A stretch of 64,000 nt of DNA from positions 8,744,501-8,808,500 of the forward strand of contig OX344763.1 in NCBI GenBank assembly GCA_947034895.1. The letters are read 5' to 3'. The translations under genes were made by a program, and so were the position numbers. The stretch comes from Rhytidiadelphus loreus (taxonomy: Eukaryota > Streptophyta > Bryopsida > Hypnales > Hylocomiaceae). Positions 31,968-44,354 of this stretch are shown here, piece after piece. The notes beneath the pieces are model-generated. The model saw only the letters and a program-made list of their open reading frames with translations, searched no databases and was not told the DNA's origin. The stretch's first letter is position 1. Every line of letters begins with the position of its first letter.

Positions 31968-31975
31968 GTTGAATC
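31968..31975. repeat. Right target-site duplication (GTTGAATC)
   Basis: Exact repeat of 1783-1790, immediately after the terminal AGACAACCCTG. Confidence 0.85.
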
Positions 31976-32511
31976 ACCGGCAGTCAGGGAATCTTTCACA
32001 TGTGAGGGAATCTTGGCGAATGGGTTTTGCCGTGGATGTCCCGACATGCTCCAGATCCGAGAACACCATCCGGCGGCTGTGGATTCCTCCATGCGGCCTG
32101 TCTGGGACAAGTGACACCTGAAAGCTAACCATTTGGATTCCTAATGTTTCGTCAGTGGAATGGGGAAACTAGAACCTATCTTTGGAGATTTACGTGGGGA
32201 CTCCCCTAACTCTCCTAAGACTAATTTAGCCTATCATGGTCACATGCACTAGGTTTCGGGCTATTTTGGGTAAGTTCCCGGTAGCCCTATTGTTTCCTAC
32301 TAATTACGGTTTCTAACCTATATACAAGTGGGTTTTATGGGTAATCTATGGATAAAAGGCTATTTATGACCAAATGCTATACTGGTATGTGACATACCTA
32401 TTTTGGTTCTACACTCTTTTTTGGGCTTTTTGTACTACTTTATGCCTTAATTTGTAATAAACTAAAAAAAAAGAAAACAATGAGTCCCAAGTGACGAATT
32501 TGGGGCTCACA
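31976..32511 (+). repeat. LTR-like family X, copy A, right part
   Basis: It continues copy A from 1790. It matches 38383-38919 almost base for base and 32513-33045 in reverse. Its end, ...GGGGCTCACA, is shared with copy C (38919), giving a defined repeat terminus ending CA. Confidence 0.8.
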
Positions 32512-32512
32512 G

Positions 32513-34500
32513 AGCCTCAAATTTGTCACTTGGGACTCATAGTTTATTTTATTTTATTATTGTTGCAGTTTAAGCCATAATATTATACAAAAAGCCCACA
32601 AAAGAATGTAGAATCAAAATAGGTATGTCACGTACTAGTATAGCTTTTGGTCATAAATAGCCTTTTATCCTTAGAATACCTAGAAACCCCACTTGTATAT
32701 AAGTTAAAACCATAAAGTAGTGGGAAACAATAGGCTTGTAGGGAACTTATCCGAAATAGCCCAAATTTAGTGCATATGACCATGTTTGGCTAAATTGGTT
32801 CCAGGAGAGATAGGGAGGTCCTTACGTAAATCTCCAAAGATAGGTTCTAGTTTTTCCATTTCATCAATGAAATATTAGGAACCCCAATTGTTAGCATGCA
32901 TGTGTTACTTTTTACAAGATAGACTACACGGAGGAATCCACGACTGCTAGATAGTGCTCTTGGATCAGGAACATGTAAGGGAGTCCACAGCGAAATTAAT
33001 TCGCCAAGATTCCTTCATGTGTGAAAGATTCCTTGATTGTCGGTAATCCAAGAGAAGTCGTTTTTTACCTCTGTACTGAATGTGTGCAAGACTGACTCAA
33101 GACTTGGCATGTGGCTTAGAAAATTCCATGAGAGGTCCCCCCAAAAGTCTCGATTTTTTCTGATCTCCAGAGGATCTTTTTCGAGGGGTCAACCGCCAAA
33201 AGCCACAACGGGAAATTCATATAAATTATCTAGGCTATGATAAAATCTCACTAAAAATTAGATTAGCTTCTTTTATATTAATAACGTGCCCCAAGAAGTT
33301 TCAGAATGTTCCAATAGCGGTTGGCAGTTAAATCACCAACTTTCCTTTAATTATTGATTATTACAAGATCTTCATGGAGTTGACCGGCATCCCGGAAACG
33401 CACGAAGACGGAATGAAGTCATCAAGGGGTCTTTTCTTACTCCCTAGGACCCTCCCAACAACCCTAGCTAGTTACCCAAGTCAGAAAAAGTAAACTCCAA
33501 AAGTTAGATTTTAATCCTTTCACTGGTTCTAGTTGGCGTTGGTTTCCAATGGGTTTTCGCGATAGGAATAGGGGGTAGAGTTCTTTTAGACTAAAAATGG
33601 CCTTTTGAAGCCATTGGCGCAATCTGTTTGCGATTTGGAGTTAAACTCCAAAAGTTAGACTTTAGAACCAGTATAGAAACCTAAATGTAGTGAAAATCCT
33701 AAAAGATAAGAATGAAAATTTCGCATGATAAGGTTACTTAGGTTAGAATGGGAGGGGAAGGGCACCTTGGGAGAGTATAAAAGGGGACCATTCTTCCTCC
33801 CAAAACACCCCTTTTTCTTGTAATTGGAACTGTTGGTTCCGCTTATGTGAAGTCTTTGGCCCTTTTGGCCAAAACTCTTGAGTTTTATTTTTTGGCTTCT
33901 TTTTGGAGCCGTGGTTGGTGTTTTGTTGAAGAGTGTAGAGGCCTTTGGGGCTCCCTCTACGCCTTGTTGTTACATTGAGTTTGGATAGTTGTACCTTCTT
34001 GCTACGAAGCATTGTGTTAAGTGGTCATTGGTCCTTGTCCTTGCATCTTGATTTTATACTAACCCTAGAGATTACCCTCCACCATACCTTGGTGATGCCG
34101 CTTTGGAGGGCCTCTAGTTTTGTGTTTTCTTCACCCTTGTAGTAGTACTAACCCTTGCCACTAACTTCGAGTCATTCTATCCTTGTTACTAATCCAAGTT
34201 CCATGCGTGGTATTGCTCTAGTCTCTTTTGTCCTTGTTAAAGAAAAGAGTGGAATGGTTCCCTTTGGGGTGACAAAACTCTACCTTTCCTAGTTGGTCCC
34301 AAGTGCTAGATTGTATGTTACGGGGACTATTAGTCGACAAAGCTTTGAACCTCCAGGGGTTTACAAGTCCTAGATTTGGTATTAAACCTAAATCGACGGC
34401 AAAGTTTTCAACCACCCGTCCAGTTAATTCCAAAGTTTAGTTTCCAAAACGCGTTGGAAACAAACCAAAGTTTAGCATCCAAAATAGAGTTTATTAGAGT
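32513..34500 (-). repeat. LTR-like family X, copy B (inverted)
   Basis: It begins at the shared terminus facing copy A and runs the other way through 'gattccttgattgtcggtaa', 'gattagcttcttttatatta' and 'gatgccgctttggagggcct' (34094). It is more diverged than copies A and C. No open frame is supported. Confidence 0.75.
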
Positions 34501-34860
34501 TTTAAATTAGGAGTCACTTCCCAAACAATTCTGAATATTAAAGTCGCCACTCCCTTACCAAATCTTGGTCAGGTCTCCACCCTCAAAGTTGCAAAAGGGG
34601 GGGGCCTAATCCCTGTCCGTTTAGCCCTTTAAGGAACCAACAACCGAGACCAACGAATCGGCCCAACAGCCGGGTACCAACCAGTCGGCCCCAGCGAGCC
34701 GGGTATCAGCAAGCTGGTTACCAACGAGCCAGCACGATCGGCCGGTTACCAGTGGCCGGTCCAGCAGGCTAAGGCCACCAACCAGAGCTCGGGCTGATCT
34801 CCTTTTTTTTGTTCTTATTATGGAGACAGGCAAAAAAGGGGAAAAGAATCAAAGGTAGTG
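34501..34860. other. Spacer with degenerate short repeats
   Basis: 34640-34775 holds degenerate repeats of 'accaacgagccgggtatcag'. 34537-34555 carries 'aaagtcgccactccc', a string often seen near LTR/internal junctions of plant LTR elements. No gene is seen. Confidence 0.4.
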
Positions 34861-34870
34861 TAGAATAGGG

Positions 34871-35275
34871 GGAGAAAAAAACATAGGTTAGCATAGAAAT
34901 TAAGAAGTAGTTCAACACAAGGAAAAGAAAACATAGGTTAGCATAGAAATTGAGAAGTAGTTCAGCAAAAGGGAAAGAAAACGTAGGTTAGCATAGAAAT
35001 TGAGAAGTAGTTCAGCAAAAGGGAAAGAAAACGTAGGTTAGCATAGAAATTGAGAAGTAGTTCAGCAAAAGGGAAAGAAAACGTAGGTTAGTATAGAAAT
35101 TAGGGAGTAATTTAGCATAAAAGAAGTACTTAGACTAGCATAGAGATGAAGAAATAGTTTAGCATAAAAGAAGCACCTAGGTTAGCATAGAAATGAAGAA
35201 GTAGCTTAGCATAAAAGAGAGACATTGGATACCATAGGAATTAAAAAGTAGTCTAGCATAGGAAGGAGAATAGTT
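34871..35275. repeat. 50-bp minisatellite
   Basis: The unit 'ggttagcatagaaattgaga' plus 'agtagttcagcaaaaggga' repeats at exactly 50-bp spacing (34881, 34931, 34981, 35031, 35081), followed by about three more diverged copies to 35275. Confidence 0.88.
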
Positions 35276-35941
35276 AGCATAAAAAGTGAGAGGGGAGCAA
35301 GTAAAAACCACATCTCTCCTACAATCATAGCCTCCTTCAAGTCTCACTACCTCCCAACAACCAACGCCACTCCAAACAACCTCAAATGCACAAGTCAAGA
35401 GTGGAAGATTGCTTAGATAGAGAGATGACACTATAGATTGAGAGAGATAGGACAAGAATCCCCTCCACCATTAGGGTGAGCTGACACGTAAGGGTGTAAG
35501 GTTAGGCATTGTCATGATGTGGGCCGTTTAGTATTTGAAGTTGACATCTTTGTTAGTTTCAAAAATGTTGTTAGTGTTGAGCATTATTAGAGTTTAGTGT
35601 TGTTAGTTGGGAGTTGTTAGTATTGGATGATGGAAGTTGTTAGAGTAAGGAGCTTGTTGTTGTTGTTGACCTTGTAATTGCCGGTTGATAACCGGTTAGG
35701 TAGTAGTTGATACTAGGTTTAGTAGAGTTAGGGTTAGAGCTAGCCGTTGGCTAGCCACCTTTGGGGTTTGGGTGTCTACTTGAGGCAAGGGTTGGTCCCT
35801 TGTTTCTCTCTCTCTCTTGTTTTTGGTGTGTTGGGAAGTGTGGGAGTCATTTGGAATGTAGGTTGTGTACTTCTTGCAGTTTAATATTGAAAGGAACATT
35901 GATTTGGGGAAGTTTTGTGTGGCATTTTGCAAAAGTGTTGG
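35276..35941. other. Repeat-rich spacer, no gene
   Basis: It contains 'gttgttag'-rich short repeats (35560-35680) and AT-rich text. No family-supported frame is seen. Confidence 0.4.
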
Positions 35942-36590
35942 TGTGGGCGCTTATTTATCCACCCTTGGTAAATCGGCGAACACAACCAGGTTCTAGTCCT
36001 ATGGTAGTTTTCTACTCTATTGGGTGTCTAAGCGTCAATCCATTGTGCCTTCCAAGCAATGGATCTTTTTTGCTAAGTCCCTAATTGTGACTCTCTAATC
36101 ACGGTTCTAATTGACTCTTATGTTGACTATCTTGCTATGTTATATTTTGTGTTTCCTATTTCTAAAGTTTACTCTATTGTCCTAATAGTAGGAGATCATC
36201 TCATGCCATTTCTAAAAACCTAAGGCTCGTTCAAATTGGACTCTCTAATCACCCGCTATGGGCGGATGAAGTTTTGGCCGCAAGGCTATCAAACTTCATC
36301 CATGGTTTTCTATGGGTTTCCAAATTTGGTTGAAGGTGAAATTTGACCTATGGACCTGACTCCCTATTTTCTATCTAAATCCTAAGTCCCAACTTGGTTG
36401 GACGAACACTTCCAAGCTTCATCCGTTTTGGGCTCTAAACTTCATCCATCGATATCTTGGGCATCCTAACTCCGATTCCTACGTGTCTTATGTTTTTGGA
36501 AACCTTTCTGGGTCTACTCTAAGCTTATCTAATAAAATCCGACCTGACTTTAGTCCTAATGGTACCTAGCTCTCGGCCTTGACTAACAAT
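35942..36590 (+). repeat. LTR-like family Y, copy 1
   Basis: It starts TGTGGGCGCTTATTTA and shares, in reverse, the sequence through 'aacacaaccaggttctag' with 41095-41414 and 42640-42967, which both end ...TAAATAAGCG(C)CCACA or a close variant. The common TG...CA terminus suggests an LTR. The far end is not defined. Confidence 0.5.
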
Positions 36591-36599
36591 TGACACCTA

Positions 36600-38919
36600 C
36601 AAGTCTAAATGAAGGAAAAGTCTACCTTTTAACGCCTTCAACCACCCCCTTACACCTTCAACAATGAACCCACTCACATTAAGCACTAGAGGCCCTCCAA
36701 AGCGGCATCGCCAAGGTACGGTGGGGGGTATCTCTAGGGTTAGTACAACCTTTCCCAATACACTCAAGAACACATTAACTATCACCACAATGGGGGTAAA
36801 AGTGCTACCCCTCAACAGTGGGAACCAAGCAAGCTCAACACAAAAGCTATCACCACAATGGAGGTAAAAGTGCTACCCCTCAAAAGTGGGACCCAAGCAA
36901 ACTCCAACACAAAAGTTATCACTACAATGGAGGTAAAAGTGCTACCCCTCAAAAGTGGCACTCTAGCAAGCTCCAAACACAAGAAGTAACCACAATGGAG
37001 CCAACAAAGCTCTAAAGCACCATTGCAAAGTGTCTTGGCTAAAGTACTAAGAAAGCTCACACAAGTTAGACCCAACAACAATTGAGGGAGGTTCAAAGCT
37101 TCGCCGTCCCAAGAGGACCAACAATAGCGGGGACTTAAGAGCCTTGGTTCCAACCCAAGGTCTCTCCAAAAGGATGTAACAACAAGACTAAAAGACTCCA
37201 AGGACTTGCACTCTAAAGAACCTTAAGACATACAAGGTAGAGGGACCCCCAAGGCCTCTACAAATTTGAAAAACAAGAACAATGGAGCCCCACAAAGGCT
37301 CAAAAAGACTCTATTCAAAGTTGCTTGGCCAAACGCCAAGGCTCTTACAAAAATGGACTCAAGGATCCTAACTCTAAAGACTCAAACAAGGACCTTGAGA
37401 GCTTTGGTTTCAATCCAAAGTCTCTCTAAATGGAGGGGAGGCTTTGGAAGGGAGAAGGGCCCCTTTTATAGGATTCCAAAGATCCACTCCCCCCTTGACT
37501 TGCTACTACATCCATCCGGATTTCATCCTTATCTTTTGAGATTTCCACCTCTCAAATAGTCAAATACCGACTACCGAGGTAAGCATATCTCTTAGGATTT
37601 CTGTCCTCATCTTTTGAGATCTTCACCTCTCAAATACCGAGGTAAGCATATCTCTTAGGACTTCCATCTTTATCTTTTGAGATCTTCACCTCTCAAATAC
37701 CGAGGTAAGCATATCTCTTATCTTTCGAGATTTTCACCTAGTTTGGTTTTTACACTGGTCCTAACATCTAACTTTTGGAGTTTAACTCCGAATTGCAAAC
37801 GGATTGCGCCAATAGCTTCAAAAGGCCATTTTTAGCCAAAGAGATTTCCTACCCCCTATTTCTATCACAAAAAACCCATTGGAAACTAGTGCCAACTAGG
37901 GCCAATTAAAAGGGTAAAAACCTATCTTTTGGGGTTTACCTCTTTTGGCATGGGTGACTAGCTAGGGTTGTTGGGGAGGCTCTAGGGAGTAAGAAAAGAC
38001 TCCTTGATGTCTTCATTCCGACTTCGTACGCTCCTGGGACGCCGGTCAACCCCGCAAAGATCTTGCCGTAATTGATAATTGGGGGAATGTTGTCGATTTC
38101 GGCTGCCTCCCACTATCGGAACACCGTGAAATTTGTCGGGGCGCGTTATTAACATAAAATATGCTAGTCTAATTTTTAGTGAGATTTTACCGCGGCCTGG
38201 GTATTTTCTATGAATTTCCCACCGTGGCCTTTGGCGGTTGACTGCTCGGAAAAAGATCCTTTGGAGATCAGAAAAAACCGAGACTTTTTGGGGAACGTCT
38301 CATGGAGTCCCCCAAGCCACGTGCCAAGTCTTGGGCTAAACTGGCACACCGTTGGTGGCGAGGTGAAAACTGACTTCGGTTGAACTACCGGCAGTCAAGG
38401 AATCTTTCACACGTGAGGGAATCTTGGCGAATGGATTTCACTGTGGATACCCCGACATGTTCCAAATCCAAGAACACTATCCGGTGGCTGTGGATTCCTC
38501 CATGTGGCTTGTCTTGGACAAGTAACATCTGCACGCTAACAATTTGGATTCCTAACGTTTCGTCGATGGAATGGGAAAACTAGAACCTATCTTTGGAGAT
38601 TTATGTGGGGATTTTCCTATCTCTCCTAAGACCAATTTAGCCTATCATGGTCACATGCACTAGGTTTGGCTATTTTGGGTAAGTTCCCAGTAGCCCTATT
38701 GTTTCCCACTACTTACGGGTTCTAACCTATATACAAGTGGGTTTTGTGGGTAATCTATGGATAAAAGGCTATTTATGACCAAATGCTATACTGGTACATG
38801 ACATACCTATTTTGGTTCTACACTCTTTTGGGGGCTTTTTGTAGTATTTTATGCCTTAATTTGTAATAAACTAAAAAAAAGAAAACAATGAGTCCCAAGT
38901 GACGAATTTGGGGCTCACA
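36600..38919 (+). repeat. LTR-like family X, copy C (uninterrupted; contains the empty site)
   Basis: Full-length relative of copy A. Around 38376 it reads 'gacttcggttgaactaccgg', which is the giant element's insertion site without the element. It includes a roughly 69-bp tandem repeat at 36775-37005 around 'gaggtaaaagtgctacccct'. No coding frame is convincing. Confidence 0.75.
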
Positions 38920-39902
38920 TATGGCAGCCATCTGCGGTATGATTTGGAAAATCACGAGAACCGAGAATGTCTTGCTATGACTATCCTTGGGCACACGGTC
39001 CAATGTTCTAATGGCGACCTAAGGGTTAAGTAGGTAGTGCCAAGTTTGGTAAGTAGTGTGAGGATAGACCTACCATCATGTGGATGTGACTATCATCAGA
39101 AAACCCTATGAAGAGCCCTAGTTAGTTGAGCACCATCTATGAGGGCCACTTGGTTCTAAACCGTATGCGAGGATAATGACTATTTTGCGAGGACTAATCC
39201 CTCACAACCCAAGACTAAAAAAGTAGACGGTGAACAAGACAAGTCTTGACATCATCGTGCAGGGGAAATGATATTTTTTGTTCATTTTATGTATTATAGT
39301 TTGTTTGTTTGTTTTTTATATTTTTATATATTTTTTCCCCATCCTCCTCAAATGGAATTGATTTGGACCTACAGATAAAAAATTGAAAAACCATCCTTCC
39401 GCCCTCAACGGAGTGAGCTTGGAACTAAAGGGAGATAGAATAAGAGAAAGAAACCCCCTATCCCTCCTTGATGTAGCAATTTGGGACCTATAGCCAAAAA
39501 ATATTCAAAGCCGCCTTCCTCCCTCAACGGAGTGAGTTTGGACTAAGTGTTTTGAATAAAAAAGAAAAAAAGAAACGAAAACAAAAAAAAGAAACCACAA
39601 GAGGGAGGCAAGAGGACCTTTTGGGGGGTTTGACCCTTGCAAAAGTGTCTCTCGTCGTGGCAGTTGGTAGCGGTTCCTTGCCTTGTCACTAGCTCAAGGG
39701 TGGTGTCCCGGCGACGGCCCAAAGGTCGAACCCTTGCCGCCGGAATTGAGGTTGTCGGTCACAGGCCACCGAGCTGCCGCGGTGGAAGACGTTCGTCGTC
39801 TTGTTGGGGTGGTATATATACCCGGCCAGCCCTGAACTAGTGCCCCCTCTATAAAACAAAGCATTTTATTTTATTTTTTTTGAATTGCTATGTACAAGGG
39901 TT
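38920..39902. repeat. Spacer with a ~90-bp dispersed repeat
   Basis: Segments at 39345-39430, 39478-39550 and 41003-41095 share 'ttggacctatagacaagaaa'-like and 'ccctcaacggagtgagtttg'-like text, and look like three copies of one small repeat. No gene is seen. Confidence 0.5.
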
Positions 39903-40679
39903 CTAAGCCCGAAATAGTCCAAAAAAGGTGAGGATCTGGACGAGGGAGTTGATGGAGTGCATTGCCCTGAAGCCCGGGGTCAAGGTCCGCAATGGTCCCT
40001 CCACCCTGAATTCATGGCGATCTCCAACCGATTGGCGGCTGATGATGCCCATATTGTCCACGATGTAGTAGTTGCCAACTAGGGTGGTATGCTCCCCTGT
40101 ACTCTCATTCGTACGATATTGCAAATAGATGAGCAGCTCCCTATCCTCCACGATGGGAGAATCCTCCCCCTCGGCCGCGTTTGGTAGGCGAGGTTGGTAG
40201 GCGAGGGTTGCTCCCGTCTCTTCATGTGGACGCCTCCAAGAGGCAAGCAATTGTGATAACTGCACTTCCTCCTCTGTAGACTCGAGGTGAGCTTGGCCTG
40301 TTTCTTCGGTTCCTACGGTTGTCGCTGGCTCCTCGACTAGATGAGAGCTGGCTTCAATGCTGGGTTGAGTGAGGAGCTCCGTGAGGGTCTCCGTGGCTAG
40401 CACACCGCTCGGTTGAGCTGAGCGCTCGGAATGTGTTGGGGATGATAATCCTTCTATTGGTTCTTCTGTCGTCCTCTGAGGTGAAGGCTCAGAGGGTCTT
40501 GGAAAACCTACTGATGAAGGGGAGGAAGGCTAGGACTCGGAAGTTGCATTCCGAGGGCCTGGCATGACTCCTGTTGAGGACGTTAGTGGTATTCTTGTGC
40601 CTCCACCCGATGTCTTCGGCTCGCTGCCCGGTGGTGTAGGCGTTCGTGGAAGATGTCTTGATTAGCTGGAAAAGGTCAT
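39903..40679 (-). pseudogene. Unrecognised Pro/Ser/Glu-rich ORF with two in-frame stops
   Basis: From ATG 40679 the frame stays in one register to the stop at 39903 (258 codons), with TAA at codon 6 (40662) and TAG at codon 50 (40530). The product would be rich in P, S, T and E in its first half (GFPRPSEPSPQRTTEEPIEG) and more globular later (LLIYLQYRTNESTGEHTTLV). I recognise no domain. Both stops could arise from CAA and CAG by C-to-T change. Confidence 0.4.
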
Positions 40680-41094
40680 CTGTTGCTAGTGACTGCAGTT
40701 CGAAATGTGAGGAAGAGAATGCCAATGCTAACTATGATGGCGAAGAAAGCGAAAAGATGGAAGAGATCCCATCTCGTTGACCAGGGCGGTGATGTAGGGG
40801 TGCCACTGTAGATCCACATGCGGTTGGCAAGGCCTCCGGTCCAGTTACCTGGTATGAAGGATTGCCGGACCGCTGCAATCTAAGGTGGTGCTACCGGATG
40901 GCGATGTCAATGATACTGAGGAGGATGAGGTGGTTGTGACGAAGGAAGAGCGAGGAGGCGATGATGATGCCGATATGCTATGCTATACTAATCCCCTACT
41001 ATCCGCCCCAAATGGAGTTGGTTTGGACCTATAGACAAGAAATTTGAAAAACCCACATTCTGCCCTTGACGGAGCAAGTTTGGACTAACTGACT

Positions 41095-41414
41095 AAGAGG
41101 AAGATAGAAGATGGAAGATCAAACTTTAGGTTTTTAGAAATGGCATGAGATGAGCAGTTACTTGAAAAAGATAGATTAGAGTGAGGAAGCCTTTAGTCGA
41201 AACCACATAGCCTAGCAACTAGCATAGGAATTAGCTGATCTTGGTTCTTCATGAACCACAATTAGGAAGCCCAACTTAAGAATTTAGCAAAAGATCCATT
41301 GCTTGGAAGGCACAATGAACCGACATTAGACACCCACTAGAATAGGAACTACCATAGAACTAGAACCTGGTTGTGTTCACCGATTTACCAAGGGTGGATA
41401 AATAAGCGCCCACA
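41095..41414 (-). repeat. LTR-like family Y, copy 2 (reverse)
   Basis: Reverse-complement relative of 35942-36250, ending ...GGGTGGATAAATAAGCGCCCACA. Confidence 0.5.
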
Positions 41415-42429
41415 TATATCCTTGAAAACGCCAACATCTAGGAAAGTGACAAGTTCCTCGTACTGTTTGAAGGCAAATCGAATATGCAAGCTACACCACT
41501 GTTGTACATGACCAATCAATCAAAAGTGTTGTTTTCCACACTGAATTGGTTTCCAAACGCCTTCATGCGAGTGTAGCACATTGCTTTCTGTGAGGGCTTT
41601 CTATCCAACAAAAAATGGTCCATGTCCTCGGGGTTCTTCAAGTTTAGCTCCGACTCTTGAACAACGCTTCAAACCCATTCTGCAAATGCTAGTGTCGATG
41701 GATTCATGCGTTCTTCAACACACCACTTTCTGCAGACTCTTACAAATATTCATTGTCAACTATAGTAGAGATTTAGGGTGCTAGGAAACAATGTACATTT
41801 GCTACTCCAGAGAGAGTTGTACATGTATGTTCAAGTATAGACACTTCTATGGCTTTCTTGTGACTTCCGATAGTGGCCACTACGTCATGCAACATTGACA
41901 TGACTTCAATGCATGACTACAACATGACATAATCATAACTCCTACACACCTGCACTTCATGAATTCGATTGACAACTTCACTTCAACTTTTGCATTACTG
42001 CAATTCAACTTCTTCAAGGGTCAATTATTATTTCAAAGTCAACCGTTTGAATACAATAATGGAGGGAGAATAGTGTAGAAGGGAAAGAAGCGATAGTAAA
42101 AGAAAAGAAATAGAACAAGCCTTATCTTTTGTATTTTCAGCTCTACTTTAAGCCATGGGCAAAATTATCAAATGACTTCAACTAATGGCAAATGATGGAG
42201 ACTTTGAAGAGGTATACGACTACCTACATGGGGATGCCAACTCCGAGGTAAGTTACTAGCTTCTACCCATAATTTTGAATTATCAAAAATAGATAATTTC
42301 ACAAAGGACCGAATTGAACCGAATTGGAACGTTAAGCCTAGGATAGAACTTCTGTAGAAATCAGGTAACCTAAGTTGTAGATCATAGTTAGAGGTTTCCA
42401 AAACTAAATTACACTTTGAAATCGAAGTT
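41415..42429. other. AT-rich spacer, nothing supported
   Basis: No gene, array or clear repeat boundary is visible. Short frames lack family support. Confidence 0.3.
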
Positions 42430-42967
42430 AAATTGAGTAAGATAGGGCTGGATGAAGTTTGGTAGTGGTTTTGGATGAAAGTAAGTAACTTTCATCCCAC
42501 AAGGACAAGAATAGAAAATTGGATAGAAGATAAAATATAGAAGTTAAATCCAAAGTCAAAAGTGAATTTTTCATTATAGATTGATAGAAATCAATGGATG
42601 AAGTTTCAAATACCGATTGGTGGTCAAACTTCATCCATCAATAACTCCTAATAGGAAAGTCATATGGAGTTGAACTTTATATTTTTAGAAATGTCATGAC
42701 ATGTTCTTCCATCTTATGTGTCTAAATTTAGATTGTCTCAAGTTTTCCCTAGAAACCACAGTGGCTTGAAGACTTAGTAAAAGTTGGAATTGACCTTTGT
42801 ATTTAGGATAGATTTTCGTGAATTCCGTGAACATTAGGAACTTAGAAAAGATCCATTTCTTGGAAGGCACAATGGATCGACACTAGGCACCCGTAGGAAT
42901 TAACTCGATTTTCTAGAACCTGGTTGTGCACGCGTATTTACCAAAGGTGGGTAAATAAGCGCTCACA
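42430..42967 (-). repeat. LTR-like family Y, copy 3 (reverse)
   Basis: It shares 'aacttcatccatcaataact' and the terminal 'ggtgggtaaataagcgctcaca' region with copies 1 and 2. Confidence 0.5.
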
Positions 42968-42969
42968 GT

Positions 42970-43240
42970 CCATCAATTCAGTGTTGGAGACGAAGTGTTC
43001 TTGTATAATCCATGGGCCGTAAAGCACAAATTGGCGTCGGGAAAATCAACGGAGTGCCATTGGAGCATAAGTTCCACTTTGAAAAAAATCTGGAGGGGTG
43101 GTAGAGGGTGGACCTATGTGACATTTTGCAATCAAGGGTACCACTCATGTACCCCAACGAACGAAAAGGCAGATCAATACAAGATTGAAGACACCAAAGG
43201 CTCTACTATAATGTGGTTGGAGAAGCACATTAAGCACTGA
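42970..43240 (+). pseudogene. Possible retroelement integrase C-terminal fragment
   Basis: The frame reads HQFSVGDEVFLYNPWAVKHK and then continues to a stop at 43240. The pattern F-x-VGD-x-V-x-LYNP followed by K-L and a tryptophan resembles the C-terminal domain of retrotransposon integrases. It is short, begins at the edge of family Y copy 3, and lacks the catalytic core. Confidence 0.33.
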
Positions 43241-44350
43241 AGTTGAGGTCACTTTCTTTTTGTTGTTCATGCAGGGGAGACTAGGAGCGGTACATGTGCA
43301 CGAGAAGTACAATGTAGTTAGACATGTTTGTCTGAAATTGGCCTCGTAGTTGTAAATAGTAGAACTCCGTATCATTTTAGAGTTTCAGTGTCTTTCACTA
43401 CTTATGATTATACAATGTTGCAGAGGGCCAAACTAATGAATTTTTTTTTTCAAGGACTACAATATGGAAAAATTAGGTTCTCTTTGTATGAATTACTTGC
43501 TACAATAAAGGCAGTCCCTTCTTTCCTAGCAGCATGTATGCATATGCGTAATAGTGTAGAAAGGGTAGTTGTAGGTGACTCCATGTCAATTGTTGCTCCA
43601 CTTTGAAGGAACACTACAGTATGTATCTAATGAGAAGAAATAACTTCAAGAGGATTGCGCTACTAAATAACTAGGTACCACATTACTTCTTTGTAACGCA
43701 ATGGCAACTACATGGTGACTCAGAAGGAATTCAAAAATGACTGACAGATGATTTAAAAGTGACTAAAAATCCTAAATTTACATTACTAGAAAATGATTCT
43801 AGAATGACAAGATACGTGTCTTGCTACGTTGGATGTCAGAAGATGCCCACACAACTAGAAGATGACTTTAGAATGACTATTGATGTAGCAGTCCACCTTA
43901 GCTATATCGACATACCCTATAACTCTAAAATGACTTCAGAATGACTGGAGACGTGAGCCACATTGACCAATCACGAGTTGTCATGTCCCCTAAGTTAGGA
44001 CGTGTGACCAACACACACCTAATCTACGTCACACAGAACCTATACGTATATCATCCTATCTTTCATCCTTTAATACATCCAAGATACATTGGATGGTGAT
44101 ATTATAATTGCAGTCATTGCACTATACGACTTGACTAATGAAAGTGACTCTAGAGTCCTGTAGTGATTTCCTAGTCACATGACTACTTTGTGATTGTTTG
44201 TAGTCATTTATTGAAGTCATTCTTTCCATCATTTTTTTGGTAGTATTTCTACTGACATTGCGTATACAAGAATTCTTCATTGATGGTGTTGAAAATGGAA
44301 ATGTCATTCAGCAGCTAAAGTGAACACTACTTCAAAATGGAGTAGTTCTG
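43241..44350. other. Spacer with short degenerate 'tgactctagaatgact' repeats
   Basis: 43740-44220 contains several variants of 'ctagaatgac' and 'agaatgact' spaced irregularly. No gene is seen. Confidence 0.35.
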
Positions 44351-44354
44351 TTGG

